DNA of 64,000 bases. Source: Curtobacterium sp. MMLR14_010 (GTDB lineage: Bacteria > Actinomycetota > Actinomycetes > Actinomycetales > Microbacteriaceae). This document shows, one piece after another, positions 42,601 to 50,539 of the stretch (its first letter is position 1; each line of letters starts with the position of its first letter). A model generated the notes under the pieces. That model was not told the origin of the DNA. It was given only the letters and a program-made list of their open reading frames with translations, and did no database searches. Where the stretch lies: assembly GCF_001865015.1 (NCBI RefSeq), contig NZ_MJGV01000068.1, positions 67,998 through 131,997 of the forward strand, in the 5' to 3' direction. The position numbers were made by a program, and so were the translations under genes.

Positions 42601-43362
42601 GTTCCGGCGCTGGAGCGAGCAGTCGCGGTCGCCGATCACGGCGACCCGACCCTCGCCGTCACCGAAGAGCTGGACCTCGACGTGGCGGGCCGGTCGGACC
42701 AGGCGTTCGAGGAAGATGCCGGCGGCGCCGAAGGCGGCGGCAGCGGTGCGCTCGACGCTCGCGTAGGCCTCGCGGACCTCGTCGAGCGTGGCGCAGGCCT
42801 GCATGCCGATCCCGCCGCCGCCCCCGGTGGCCTTGAGCATGACGGGCAGGCCGATGCGGTCGGCGGCGGTGACGGCGTCGTCGGCCGAGGCGAGCAGCCC
42901 CGTGCCGGCGAGCATCGGGACCCCGGCCGCTGCGGCGAGTTCGCGGGCGGTGTGCTTCGCGCCGAACGCCACGATCTGGTCGGCGGTCGGCCCGACGAAG
43001 CGGATGCCGGCTGCGGCGCAGGCCTGCGCGAACGCGGTGTTCTCGGACAGGAAGCCGTAGCCCGGGTGCACCAGGCCGGCGCCGGAGTCGAGTGCTGCCT
43101 GGACGACCGCGTCGATGCGCAGGTAGGACTCGCGGGCGGGGGCCGGGCCGAGGCGGACGGCGACGTCGGCCTCGCGGACGTGTGGGGCCGCGCGGTCGGC
43201 GTCGGAGTACACGGCGACCGTGCGCATGCCGAGGGCCTTGGCAGACCGGATCACCCGGCGGGCGATCTCCCCGCGGTTCGCGACGAGGACGGTGTCGGTG
43301 CTGAGGGCCGGGCGTCCGGCGGGCGACTGTGCCGGCGTCGCGCCCGTCTCGAGCGCGGTCAT
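39640..43362 (-). CDS. Biotin-dependent urea/guanidine carboxylase
   Basis: A 1240-residue enzyme of normal length. Domains: biotin carboxylase (about 24-470; VLVANRGEIARRVIRSAKAL, the ATP-grasp GGGGGIGMQ and EVNTRLQVEHPVTEEVYG); carboxyltransferase with KipA/KipI-like halves (about 500-1150; GVPPSGPFDAASFAEANRAV, GPDGPSLGGFVCPAVV); and biotinyl domain (K1203 in VEAMKMES). It carboxylates urea to allophanate or guanidine to carboxyguanidine. The adjacent DUF1989 pair, shown elsewhere to be a carboxyguanidine deiminase, favours guanidine. ATG 43362 overlaps the upstream stop. Confidence 0.88.
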   Translation of the reverse strand: MTALETGATPAQSPAGRPALSTDTVLVANRGEIARRVIRSAKALGMRTVAVYSDADRAAPHVREADVAVRLGPAPARESYLRIDAVVQAALDSGAGLVHPGYGFLSENTAFAQACAAAGIRFVGPTADQIVAFGAKHTARELAAAAGVPMLAGTGLLASADDAVTAADRIGLPVMLKATGGGGGIGMQACATLDEVREAYASVERTAAAAFGAAGIFLERLVRPARHVEVQLFGDGEGRVAVIGDRDCSLQRRNQKVIEEAPAPALPEHVREALHESARRLAASIGYRSAGTVEFVYDPVREEASFLEVNTRLQVEHPVTEEVYGVDLVELMLRLARDGAAGIPDDVFDRRWTPTGHAVEARVYAEDPAKGSLPSSGLVTQAVFPATSTDDGTATGIRVDGWVETGSEVSAFYDPMLAKVIATGETRDDALDRLRDALAETRIDGIVTNAGLLRTLTDDLELRTATHSTSTLDTTEDPDPRIDVLVPGTMTTVQDLPGRLGYWQVGVPPSGPFDAASFAEANRAVGNPDGAPALEVTATGPTLRFSAAAVVAVTGAPVPLTLDGEPVALWEPVEVAAGQTLSVGTAPGPGLRSYLAVRGGFDVPTYLGSAATFTLGGFGGHAGRALLAGDVLRPGSPDSDAPHPAFPAGTRLGLVGGPTPAEHRTALTDTWEIAVTEGPHAAPDFFTRADLDVFYATDYGVHHNSARTGVRLIGPRPGWARTDGGEAGLHPSNIHDTPYAVGAIDFTGDTPIILGPDGPSLGGFVCPAVVASGDLWKLGQLRPGDTVRFVPVRETDAAALIANRASRTVPRTGRDGRTGGDGDDGVLARLDATPSRPSVAYRRDGDDNVLVEYGDMTLDIALRMRVHALMTKLQEHTPKGVLDITPGIRSLQVHTDASVLKARDVAGLLRELEDEIPPTDQLVVPSRTVKLPLSWDDPATRLAIERYMNGVRNDAPWTPWNIEFIRRINGLDSVDDVFRTVFDASYLVLGLGDVYLGAPVATPLDPRHRLVTTKYNPARTWTAENSVGIGGAYLCIYGMEGPGGYQFVGRTVQIWNRFRRGGLFQEDPWALRFFDRIEWYAVGAEELLELRAETDAGRGDFETADGEFSIAAYNRFLGDNADSIAAFRAQQARAFGEEKDRWRASGEFDVRDEPAVVVPDAVTVPEGSTAVTAPFTSTVWQVDVRPGDRVDAGQKLLAVEAMKMESMVHAPVDGHVLEVYVTPGEQVAPGQVLAAIGAPA

Positions 43363-44051
43363 GGCTGCACCACGATCATCCGGAGGGGCGTGCAGGAGAA
43401 GTCGTTGCACGGGTTGTTCATCTGCGGGCAGTTCGACACGATCACGAGCACGTCCCGCTCGGCCCGGACCGCCACGCGCTTGCCGGGGGCGCTCATCCCG
43501 TCGACGATGCCGAGGGCGCCGTCCGCCTCGACCGGCACGTTCATGAACCAGTTGAGGTTCGACACGAGGTCGCGGACGCCGAGGCCGTGGCGGGACGCCT
43601 CGGCGAGGAAGTTCTCGCGGCAGCCGTGCTGGTACGCGGTGTGGTGCCCGTAGCGGAGGGTGTTCGACTCCTTCGAGCAGGCGCCGCCGATGGTGTCCTG
43701 GCGGTCGATCTCGTTGCCGACGACGGTCATCAGTGGGCGGCCCTCGTTCGACATCAGGACCGTGCCGGTGCGGACGTACGCGTTGCCCTGCGCGACGAGG
43801 GTGTCGGGGACGCTGTACCGCTCGTCGGGGTCGTGCGCGTCGTAGACGAGACAGTCGGCGCTCTGGTTGCCACCGACGTCGACGATCGTGAGCACCTCGC
43901 CGGCCAGCACGACGGCGGACCACGGTGCCAGCGGTGCGACCCGGTCGTCGCGGACTACGGTGCCGGGCACGAGCGACTCGCTCCAGTCGAGGACGGCGTC
44001 GGGCGCGTGCACGGCACCGACGGGGACGGTGGAGGTCATGGTGTCGGTCAT
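43359..44051 (-). CDS. DUF1989 urea carboxylase-associated protein 2 (carboxyguanidine deiminase subunit candidate)
   Basis: A 230-residue DUF1989 protein. Features: VVLAGEVLTIVDVGGNQSAD, CLVYDAHDPDERYSV, ACSKESNTLRYGHHTAYQHG and a cysteine-containing end (VSNCPQMNNPCNDFSCTPLR). With its partner it matches UAAP1/UAAP2 pairs; homologues named CgdA/CgdB convert carboxyguanidine to allophanate and ammonia. It starts at ATG 44051, just 3 bases after the partner's stop, and its stop overlaps the carboxylase start. Confidence 0.85.
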   Translation of the reverse strand: MTDTMTSTVPVGAVHAPDAVLDWSESLVPGTVVRDDRVAPLAPWSAVVLAGEVLTIVDVGGNQSADCLVYDAHDPDERYSVPDTLVAQGNAYVRTGTVLMSNEGRPLMTVVGNEIDRQDTIGGACSKESNTLRYGHHTAYQHGCRENFLAEASRHGLGVRDLVSNLNWFMNVPVEADGALGIVDGMSAPGKRVAVRAERDVLVIVSNCPQMNNPCNDFSCTPLRMIVVQP

Positions 44052-44054
44052 TGC

Positions 44055-44891
44055 TCAGCCTCGTGCTTCCGCGTGGTCGATCGAGTTCAGGTAGGCGCGG
44101 GTCAGTTCCGGCGTCGCGGTGAAGCGCTCGTCGGCCGCCGTGGTCGGTGCCCCGCGCCAGGCGTGCACGCGCAGGGGCCCCACGACGTAGTCCGGCCGCG
44201 GGTCGAGCGGGTGCGCGACGTTCGCGATGAGGACCAGCAGCGGGAGCTCCGCGACGAGCGTGACGTGGTGCCCGGGGCCCGCCGACCCGGTGGGCTCGAG
44301 CGCGCCCTCCGGGTCGACGCGGACGCCCTGGAAGAACGAGATGCTCGGCGGCAGGTCGCGCTTGGTGAGCCCGTGCTTGGCGGCGGCCTTCGCCAGGAGC
44401 GACCGGCCGCTCGGCGACGGTCCCTCCGGTGCGGCGTCGCCGTACTTCGCGGTGTTCCACGCGTCGGTCGAGGTGCCGCAGAACGCGTCGTGCCGGCCGG
44501 ACGTGTCCTCGACGATCGTGGCCAGGGCCCGCCCGTCCCCGCTCAGCAGCGGCGACCCCGCGCCGAGGTACGCCTGCCACGGGATCTTCTGCGTGTCCGC
44601 GACGTTGAGGCGTTCCCACGGCTCGAGCGCGTTGTACACGACGGTGTTCGCGCACGCGTCCCCGGTCGGGTCGTCGAGCCGGATCCGGGTGCCGCGGGCG
44701 AGGACCCGGTGCGTGTACCCGCCGGGGGCCACGGTCTCGGCCCACACCAGGTCGGCGGGGTCGACGCCCTCCGGGGCGAACGGGGACGTCGACGCCGGCA
44801 GCCAGGGCATGTACTCCGACTGCGACCCGGCCTGCGCGCGGGCGTCGGAGCGCGAGGCGGTCACGCTGTCGGTCTGGTGGAGGTCACGCAT
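44055..44891 (-). CDS. DUF1989 urea carboxylase-associated protein 1 (carboxyguanidine deiminase subunit candidate)
   Basis: A 278-residue DUF1989 protein, larger than its partner because of a 45-residue N-terminal extension. Conserved stretches: ACANTVVYNALEPWERLNVA, FCGTSTDAWNTAKYG and SFFQGVRVDPEGAL. It probably forms a heteromeric deiminase with the product of the next gene. It lies 76 bases after the permease gene in the same direction. Confidence 0.85.
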   Translation of the reverse strand: MRDLHQTDSVTASRSDARAQAGSQSEYMPWLPASTSPFAPEGVDPADLVWAETVAPGGYTHRVLARGTRIRLDDPTGDACANTVVYNALEPWERLNVADTQKIPWQAYLGAGSPLLSGDGRALATIVEDTSGRHDAFCGTSTDAWNTAKYGDAAPEGPSPSGRSLLAKAAAKHGLTKRDLPPSISFFQGVRVDPEGALEPTGSAGPGHHVTLVAELPLLVLIANVAHPLDPRPDYVVGPLRVHAWRGAPTTAADERFTATPELTRAYLNSIDHAEARG

Positions 44892-44967
44892 GCGGGTCCT
44901 TCGTGGTGGAGCGGGTGGGGCGGGGTGGTGGCGGGGTGGTGGCGCGCTGGAGGCGGGCGCCGGCGGG

Positions 44968-46575
44968 TCAGGCCTCGGCGGCGACCGGGACGGCGGCCGT
45001 GGTCGGGACGTGCGCGAGCGTGAGTGGCCCGTGCGCCCGGTGTCGCCACGACGACCAGGCCCAGCCGACGAGCAGGACGCCGCCGATGAACAGCAGCGCG
45101 CTGTACTGCAGCCACCAGGAGTCCCCGGTCAGGTCGTAGATCTCCGGGCGGGGCCAGATGAGGTTCACCGCCATGCCGATCTGGAACGCGACGGCCAGGG
45201 CGTTCAATGGGATGCCCCACCGGCCGAGCGTGAAGAGCGGCTTGCCGTCCTCGTCCACCCCGGTCGGCAGCCCGGTGCCGCGCGACCGCAGGCGCTCGAG
45301 GAGGAGTGGGCCGGTCACGCCGAGGTAGGCCAGGTAGAGCATCGCGATGCACAGGCTCGACAGGGCGGTGAAGATCGCCGACTGCCCGATGTTGACCGCG
45401 AGGGCCAGACCGGCGCCGACACCGACCACGATCGACGCGGCGATCGGGGTGCCGGTGCGCGGGGAGACCTTCGCGAGCGTGCGGTGGAACGGCAGCGCGC
45501 CCTCGCGGGCCATCGAGAAGACCATGCGCGCGCCGGCGGTCTGCACGGCCAGCGTGCACGCGAACACGGCGACCGCGACGGTGCAGAGCAGCAGCCGACC
45601 GGCCACCTCGCCGAGCGTCGACGTGATCACCCACGCCAGGCCCTGCGTGGCGAGCTTGCCGTCGGTCAGGCTCGGGGCGGCGACGAGGGCGCCGATGATG
45701 AGCAGTCCGCCGCCGAGCCCGGACACCGTCAGCGCGCGGACGATCGTCTTCGGGGTCGTCCGGCGCGGGTTGTGGGTCTCCTCGGCCAGTTCACCCGCGG
45801 AGTCGAAGCCGACCATCACGTACGCGGCCATCAGCGAGGACGCCAGGAACGCGAAGACGTACGGCTCCGTGCTCGTGGACCCGACGCTGGAGAACACGAC
45901 GGTCGCGCTGCGGTGGGGGAGCAGGAACAGCGCACCGATGAGCACGATGACGCCGACGATCTCGATGAGCACGCCGAAGCTCGTCACGCGGGCCATCAGC
46001 CGCACGCTCGTGATGTTCACGACGGTCGTCACGACGAGCATCACGAGGCCGAGCACGACGGCGTTCGCGGCACCCGTGGCGGATGCGAGCGACGGGTCGG
46101 CGCCCGCTCCGCCGACGATCTGGAAGCCGCTCCAGATCGCGGGCAGCACGGCCTGCACGGCGATGGCGGCGACCGCGACGGTGAGGGTCTGGCCGATGAT
46201 CATCGTCCAGCCGGTGAACCAGCCGAAGCGGGCACCCGCCAGGCGGCTCGACCACTGGAAGATCGCGCCGGAGATCGGCCACCGGGCCGCGAGCTGTGCG
46301 AAGTTCAGCGCGACCAGCAGCTGGCCGCCGAAGACGAGCGGCCAGGCCCAGAAGAACGCAGCGCCCCCGAGTCCGAAGCCGAGTCCGAAGAGCTGGAACA
46401 CCGTGGTCAGGATGGACACGAAGGAGAAGCCGGCGGCGAAGGACGAGAACGAGCCGACCCCGCGGTGGAGTTCCTGCTCGTAGCCGAGGCGGGCGGTGCC
46501 CTGGGTGTCGGGGGCGGCGGAGCCGGTCGACGAGGTGGCGCGCGGTGCGTGGAGCGGGGCTTCTGGAGAGCGCAT
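44968..46575 (-). CDS. APC superfamily permease
   Basis: A 535-residue membrane protein with about 12 helices. The N-terminal GYEQELHRGVGSFSSFAAGF and the following SILTTVFQLFGLGFGLGGAA are typical of amino acid/choline-type APC carriers that accompany urea carboxylase clusters. First gene of the operon; substrate inferred as guanidine or urea. ATG 46575 lies 14 bases after GAAAGG, a modest ribosome site. The palindrome at 46597-46616 overlaps the leader or promoter. Confidence 0.85.
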   Translation of the reverse strand: MRSPEAPLHAPRATSSTGSAAPDTQGTARLGYEQELHRGVGSFSSFAAGFSFVSILTTVFQLFGLGFGLGGAAFFWAWPLVFGGQLLVALNFAQLAARWPISGAIFQWSSRLAGARFGWFTGWTMIIGQTLTVAVAAIAVQAVLPAIWSGFQIVGGAGADPSLASATGAANAVVLGLVMLVVTTVVNITSVRLMARVTSFGVLIEIVGVIVLIGALFLLPHRSATVVFSSVGSTSTEPYVFAFLASSLMAAYVMVGFDSAGELAEETHNPRRTTPKTIVRALTVSGLGGGLLIIGALVAAPSLTDGKLATQGLAWVITSTLGEVAGRLLLCTVAVAVFACTLAVQTAGARMVFSMAREGALPFHRTLAKVSPRTGTPIAASIVVGVGAGLALAVNIGQSAIFTALSSLCIAMLYLAYLGVTGPLLLERLRSRGTGLPTGVDEDGKPLFTLGRWGIPLNALAVAFQIGMAVNLIWPRPEIYDLTGDSWWLQYSALLFIGGVLLVGWAWSSWRHRAHGPLTLAHVPTTAAVPVAAEA

Positions 46576-46596
46576 GGCTGCAGACCTTTCGCGGAG

Positions 46597-46616
46597 TACC
46601 TGTCGGGTGACAGGTA
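46597..46616. promoter_or_regulatory. Candidate TetR operator of the carboxylase operon
   Basis: TACCTGTC-GGGT-GACAGGTA is a perfect 8+4+8 inverted repeat, 21 bases upstream of the permease ATG. It is the most symmetrical element in the leader, and the operon encodes a TetR protein. No ykkC/guanidine-I riboswitch features were seen in the 220 bases upstream. Confidence 0.6.
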
Positions 46617-46741
46617 GTGCGACCAAGTGTCGTGCGGCGCTGTGTCGTCGCCGTTGCCCGGCTGTTTCGAGCACGTGACACGGGCGGCCCCCGTGTGAAC
46701 TTCTCGCGTCGGCGGGCCGGTTCCCCGGCCAGCGGAGCGCC

Positions 46742-46783
46742 GGACTGGAGGCTCGGTGCGGGCTGGCACCGAGCCTCCAGGCC
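46742..46783. terminator. Terminator palindrome after the amine oxidase gene
   Basis: CTGGAGGCTCGGTGC pairs with GCACCGAGCCTCCAG around a short loop. It lies 15 bases beyond the leftward amine oxidase stop at 46799. GGAGGCTC family member. Confidence 0.75.
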
Positions 46784-46798
46784 GTCACCTGGTCCGGT

Positions 46799-48109
46799 TC
46801 AGGACCAGGCGGCGGCGATCGGGACGTGTCGGCCGAGCACCGCGCAGGCGGCGCGGTGGCCGGAGTGCAGGGCCGCCGTGACGGTGGCGGGGTCGTCGGT
46901 CCAGGTGGCCTCACCCGCCAGGTGGAGGACCCCGCCGACGGGCTCGGCGAGGTCGTCGTGGTCCCGGGTCGTGGAGCCCGGCGTCATGTACGCGTAGGAG
47001 CCCCGCGCGAAGGGGTCGTCCTGCCACGCTGTCACGATGACGTCCGTCGGGTCTGGCACGTCGGCGCCGTACAGGCGCCGCAGCTGGGCCGTGACCGACG
47101 CCGCCACCCGGTCCGGCGTCCAGCCGCGGATCGCCCGCGCGACCGGACCCGCGGCGAACGTCAGCAGGGTCGGGACGCCGTCGAGCCGGGTGAGGTCGTA
47201 CCAGGAGTGCCACCAGGCGCCGTCGGGGCCGAGCTGTCGCACGGCGTGCACGTCGGCGTCCCAGAACCGGTGCGGGAAGCGCAGCACGACCTTCTCGAAG
47301 GCGTTCATGCGCAACCGGCCGAGGGCTGCGCGCTGCCGGTCGGGGAGCGGTGGTTCGATGACGAAGTCGTCGGACTGCAGCACCCCGACCGGCACCGTCA
47401 CGACGACCTGGTCGGCGGCGAACCCGGGCACGGTGACGCCGTGAGGTGACCACGTGACGCGGCTGACCACGTGGCTGAGGCGGACGTCGAGCCCCTCCGC
47501 CAGGGACGTGGCCAGGCGGTCGTAGCCGTCGGGGAACACGACCTCGTCGCCGGCGATGACGTCGTCGTCGAGGCCGTGGGCGGCGAGGTCCTCGATGCGG
47601 ACGCCGTACTGTTCCTCGCTGCGGTGCTCCAGGTACTCCCGGACGCGGGCAGTCCGCTCGGCCGGCCAGCCCTGGGCGGCGAGTGCGACCTCGGTGACGT
47701 CGCGGTAGGTGGCCTCGGGAGCCGACCCCGCGACGACCGGACCGAGTGCGGCGTCGACGGTGCGGACGTCCGCGACGAACCGCGCGGTGGCGCCCGGGTC
47801 GAGTCGGTGGCCGTCGGCGCCGAAGTACGCGATCGGGCGACCGTCGGGCTGGTACCCGCCGACCGTGAACTCGACGAGGGGCATGCCGGACGCTGTGGCG
47901 GCGTCGGCGACCCGGCTGTCCTCGACGCCGTGGATCCAGGACGCGCCGAGGTCGGTGACGCGCCCGTGGGACCGGTCGGTGTGCACGCGCCCGCCGACGC
48001 GGTCGCGGGCCTCGAGCGCGACGACGCGGCGCCCGGCTCCGACGAGGAGCCGGGCGGCGGTGAGGCCGGCGATCCCGGCGCCGATGACGATGGTGTCGAC
48101 GTGCTCCAT
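46799..48109 (-). CDS. FAD-dependent amine oxidase
   Basis: A 436-residue flavoprotein of the monoamine/polyamine oxidase family. The dinucleotide-binding motif is VIGAGIAGLTAARLLVGAGR, followed by the GGRVHT motif and LGASWIHGVEDS. The C-terminal FAD segment is VGGVLHLAGEATWTDDPATV with GHRAACAVLG. The reaction is oxidative deamination of an amine, perhaps a polyamine; the substrate is unproven. No signal peptide. Stands alone between two terminators. Confidence 0.85.
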   Translation of the reverse strand: MEHVDTIVIGAGIAGLTAARLLVGAGRRVVALEARDRVGGRVHTDRSHGRVTDLGASWIHGVEDSRVADAATASGMPLVEFTVGGYQPDGRPIAYFGADGHRLDPGATARFVADVRTVDAALGPVVAGSAPEATYRDVTEVALAAQGWPAERTARVREYLEHRSEEQYGVRIEDLAAHGLDDDVIAGDEVVFPDGYDRLATSLAEGLDVRLSHVVSRVTWSPHGVTVPGFAADQVVVTVPVGVLQSDDFVIEPPLPDRQRAALGRLRMNAFEKVVLRFPHRFWDADVHAVRQLGPDGAWWHSWYDLTRLDGVPTLLTFAAGPVARAIRGWTPDRVAASVTAQLRRLYGADVPDPTDVIVTAWQDDPFARGSYAYMTPGSTTRDHDDLAEPVGGVLHLAGEATWTDDPATVTAALHSGHRAACAVLGRHVPIAAAWS

Positions 48110-48124
48110 GCGGACAGGGTCGCA

Positions 48125-48254
48125 CGACGGCGGGCTCCGCGACCGGCCGGGACGACGGAGGGCCCCGCGACGGGCCGGGACGACAGAGGGCCCCGCGACG
48201 GGCCGGGACGACGGCGGGCTCCGCGACCGGCCGGGACGACGGAGGGCCCCGCGA
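48125..48254. repeat. Tandem array of 28-base units merging into a terminator
   Basis: Units start at 48125, 48153, 48181, 48209 and 48237 (the last partial), each like CGACGGAGGGCCCCGCGACG plus GGCCGGGA. Two slightly different versions are present. The last unit forms the left arm of the hairpin at 48242-48273, so the array looks like repeated duplication of that arm. Confidence 0.85.
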
Positions 48255-48273
48255 CCGTGGTCGCGGGGCCCTC
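48242..48273 (-). terminator. Terminator of the metallophosphoesterase gene
   Basis: GAGGGCCCCGCGACC-GT-GGTCGCGGGGCCCTC is a perfect 15-base stem with a 2-base loop, 16 bases after the leftward gene's stop at 48290. No T-run follows, as is common in GC-rich actinobacteria. Confidence 0.8.
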
Positions 48274-48289
48274 GTGGGAGCGGGTCAGC

Positions 48290-50425
48290 TCACTTGACCA
48301 CCGTGGTGATCGTGGGGCTGGTGCTCATGTTGATCATCGACGTCGGCGCGAAGACGGCGTGCAGCTTGTGGATGCCCGCGTTCTTCAGCGGGACCGAGCC
48401 GGTCGCCTTGCCCTTGACGACGGTGAGGGTCTTCAGGAGCTTGGTGCCCTGGTAGACCTTCGCCGTGCCGTTCACCGTGACGCCGTCGGCCTTCACCGTG
48501 ACGGTGGCCGTGCCGGCGGCGTATCCCAGCGTCGTCGTGGAGGTCGCCTTCGTGACGGTGACCGTGGTGCCGGTCGTCGTCGCCGAGCTGGTGCCCGCGA
48601 AGTCGGACGTGCTCGTGAAGGCCGCCGTGATCGAGTGGCCACCCATCGCGAGCGTCTTCGGCAGGGTGATGGAGGCCGCGTTGTCGGCCACCTTCACGGT
48701 GCCCAGCTTGGTGGTGCCGTCCGAGAAGGCGACGGTGCCGGCCTGCTGGCCGATGCCGCCGGCGATCGTCGCGGTGACGGTCACGGGCTCAGCGGAGCCG
48801 TACTGCTGCTTCGCGGCGGAGGCGGCGACCGTGGTCGTCGTCGTCGGGAGCGCCGCGTCGAGGGTGAATGCGTCCACCGTCGAACCGATGGGTGCCGGGT
48901 CGGCCGACGCGGTCGGCTTCAGCGTGACGCCGCAGTCGTCGACCTTGCCGTGCTGGACGGCCGAGTTCAGCGTGGTGCAGTCGCTGGCGCGGACCGTGGT
49001 GACGGCGAGGTTGTCGTCCGTGACGCCGACCTTGACGTAGGTGCGGACGTGCTCCTGGTTCTCCACCGAGTTGGCGAAGTGACGCTTGCCGGTCGGGTCG
49101 AGCGGGTCGGATCCGTAGCCGCCCTGGGTGGCGTCCGGGGTGGTCAGGTCGTAGTACTTCGAGCCCGACGCCGAGTTCGCGGTCAGGTAGATGACGCCAC
49201 CGGGGCCGGCGAAGACCTGGTCAGCACCCGGCTGCTCGTCCGGGTTGGCCTTCTTGCCGTTCTTGATCGCGTAGCTGCGCGAGTAGGAGTGGTCGTGGCC
49301 CTGCAGGACGATGTCGACGCCCATGTCGGAGAACGCACGCGTGAAGTCGAACCGGCGCTGCTGGTTGTCCTTGTCGTTCGCGTGGTCTGCCGGCGAGTAG
49401 ATCGAGTGGTGGTAGACCAGCGCGGTCCACTTCGCGTCGTCACCGTGGCGGGTGATCACGTCGCGGACGTAGTTCACGTGCGCTGCGTCCGAGCCGCCCG
49501 CGTAGGCGTTCGAGTTGATGTCGATGAACAGGACGCCCTTGTACATGTACCAGTAGTCGCCGCCCGAGTTCGTGGTGGTGTTGCCACCCGGGTAGAAGTC
49601 CGGCACCTTGAGCGAGTTCGGCAGCTGGTTGTGCTGCTCGTACGACTTGCCACCGACGTCGTGGTTGCCGATGGTCGAGGCCCACGGGTACCGCTTCAGC
49701 ACGTCGCTGCTGTCCGCGAACGCACCCCACTGGTACTCGTTGTTGGCGTTCTCGACCTGGTCGCCACCGGAGACGAGGAGCTCGGCGTCCTTCTCCTTGG
49801 TCGTGGCGTACTTCAGGGTGTCGGCCCAGCCGGCACCGTCGTCGTCGACGAAGCCCGACGAACCGATCTGCGGGTCACCGAAGAACAGGAAGTCGAAGTC
49901 GCCGGAGAAGCTCTTCGTGGTGAACGTGTACGGGGTCGACCAGGCCGAGCCGTCAGCGGCACCGACGTGGTACGTGTACGTCGTGTTCGGCTCGAGGCCG
50001 TCGATGACCGCGTGTGCGTTGACGTAGCCGGCCTCGTTGGTGATGCCCGCGATCGTCTTCGTGCTGCTGTCGGTGGTGCTGGTGTCGGCCGCGGTGTTCG
50101 CGCTCGCCGAGGCGCCGATGGTCTTCTTCGCGTCGGTGAAGACGCCACCGGTCATCGAGTCGGTCTTCTGGATCTCGACCGACTGGGCGACGTTGGTCGG
50201 GAAGTACCAGGACGCGATGCGCTGGCTCTCGGTCGCGCCGACGCCGAGCAGGATGTGGATCGGGCCGCCGGTGGAGATGTTCGTGGTCGGCGTGTTCGTG
50301 GCCGCGGAGGCCGTGCTGGTGCCGATGAAGGAAGCGCCAGCGAGGAGCGCCGCCCCGAGGACTGCGCCGCCGACGCGGAGTGTGGTGGATCTGCGCCGGG
50401 TGCTGGCGCCAGACAGGAGACTCAT
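48290..50425 (-). CDS. Secreted purple-acid-phosphatase-like metallophosphoesterase
   Basis: A 711-residue exported protein. The signal peptide runs to about 43 (basic start, ASFIGTSTASAATN). A fibronectin-like N-domain (about 55-160, GLEPNTTYTYHVGAADGSAW) precedes the phosphoesterase domain, which shows FFGDPQIG, SGGDQVEN, GNHDVGG, VYHHSIYS and GHDHSYSR: the full set of metal ligands. The C-terminal 200 residues are Thr/Ala-rich Ig-like repeats ending TTVVK. Its chain bias is lower in Arg and richer in Lys/Asn than its neighbours, usual for exported proteins. Likely role: extracellular phosphate release. Confidence 0.87.
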   Translation of the reverse strand: MSLLSGASTRRRSTTLRVGGAVLGAALLAGASFIGTSTASAATNTPTTNISTGGPIHILLGVGATESQRIASWYFPTNVAQSVEIQKTDSMTGGVFTDAKKTIGASASANTAADTSTTDSSTKTIAGITNEAGYVNAHAVIDGLEPNTTYTYHVGAADGSAWSTPYTFTTKSFSGDFDFLFFGDPQIGSSGFVDDDGAGWADTLKYATTKEKDAELLVSGGDQVENANNEYQWGAFADSSDVLKRYPWASTIGNHDVGGKSYEQHNQLPNSLKVPDFYPGGNTTTNSGGDYWYMYKGVLFIDINSNAYAGGSDAAHVNYVRDVITRHGDDAKWTALVYHHSIYSPADHANDKDNQQRRFDFTRAFSDMGVDIVLQGHDHSYSRSYAIKNGKKANPDEQPGADQVFAGPGGVIYLTANSASGSKYYDLTTPDATQGGYGSDPLDPTGKRHFANSVENQEHVRTYVKVGVTDDNLAVTTVRASDCTTLNSAVQHGKVDDCGVTLKPTASADPAPIGSTVDAFTLDAALPTTTTTVAASAAKQQYGSAEPVTVTATIAGGIGQQAGTVAFSDGTTKLGTVKVADNAASITLPKTLAMGGHSITAAFTSTSDFAGTSSATTTGTTVTVTKATSTTTLGYAAGTATVTVKADGVTVNGTAKVYQGTKLLKTLTVVKGKATGSVPLKNAGIHKLHAVFAPTSMINMSTSPTITTVVK

Positions 50426-50539
50426 GGGGGTCCGTTCTCGTGACAGGGGTGTCGTGCACGGGAGACTCTGCATTCGCCAGGAAACGCCTTGGTGAACGCT
50501 GTGTGTCCATCTGTTCCGGATTGGAAGGGGTTCAGCCGA

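Noticed and set aside
39640-44745. A single 1701-residue protein covering the carboxylase and upstream sequence
   Set aside because: The first 460 residues are Arg/Pro/Gly-rich out-of-frame translation of the two DUF1989 genes on the same strand; the biotin carboxylase domain begins normally at 43362.
46576-46798. Guanidine-I (ykkC) riboswitch before the permease gene
   Set aside because: None of the conserved loop sequences was recognised on the relevant strand; only an inverted repeat is present.
48125-48254. 28-base tandem units as a CRISPR array
   Set aside because: Units are directly joined with no spacers, and no cas genes are present.
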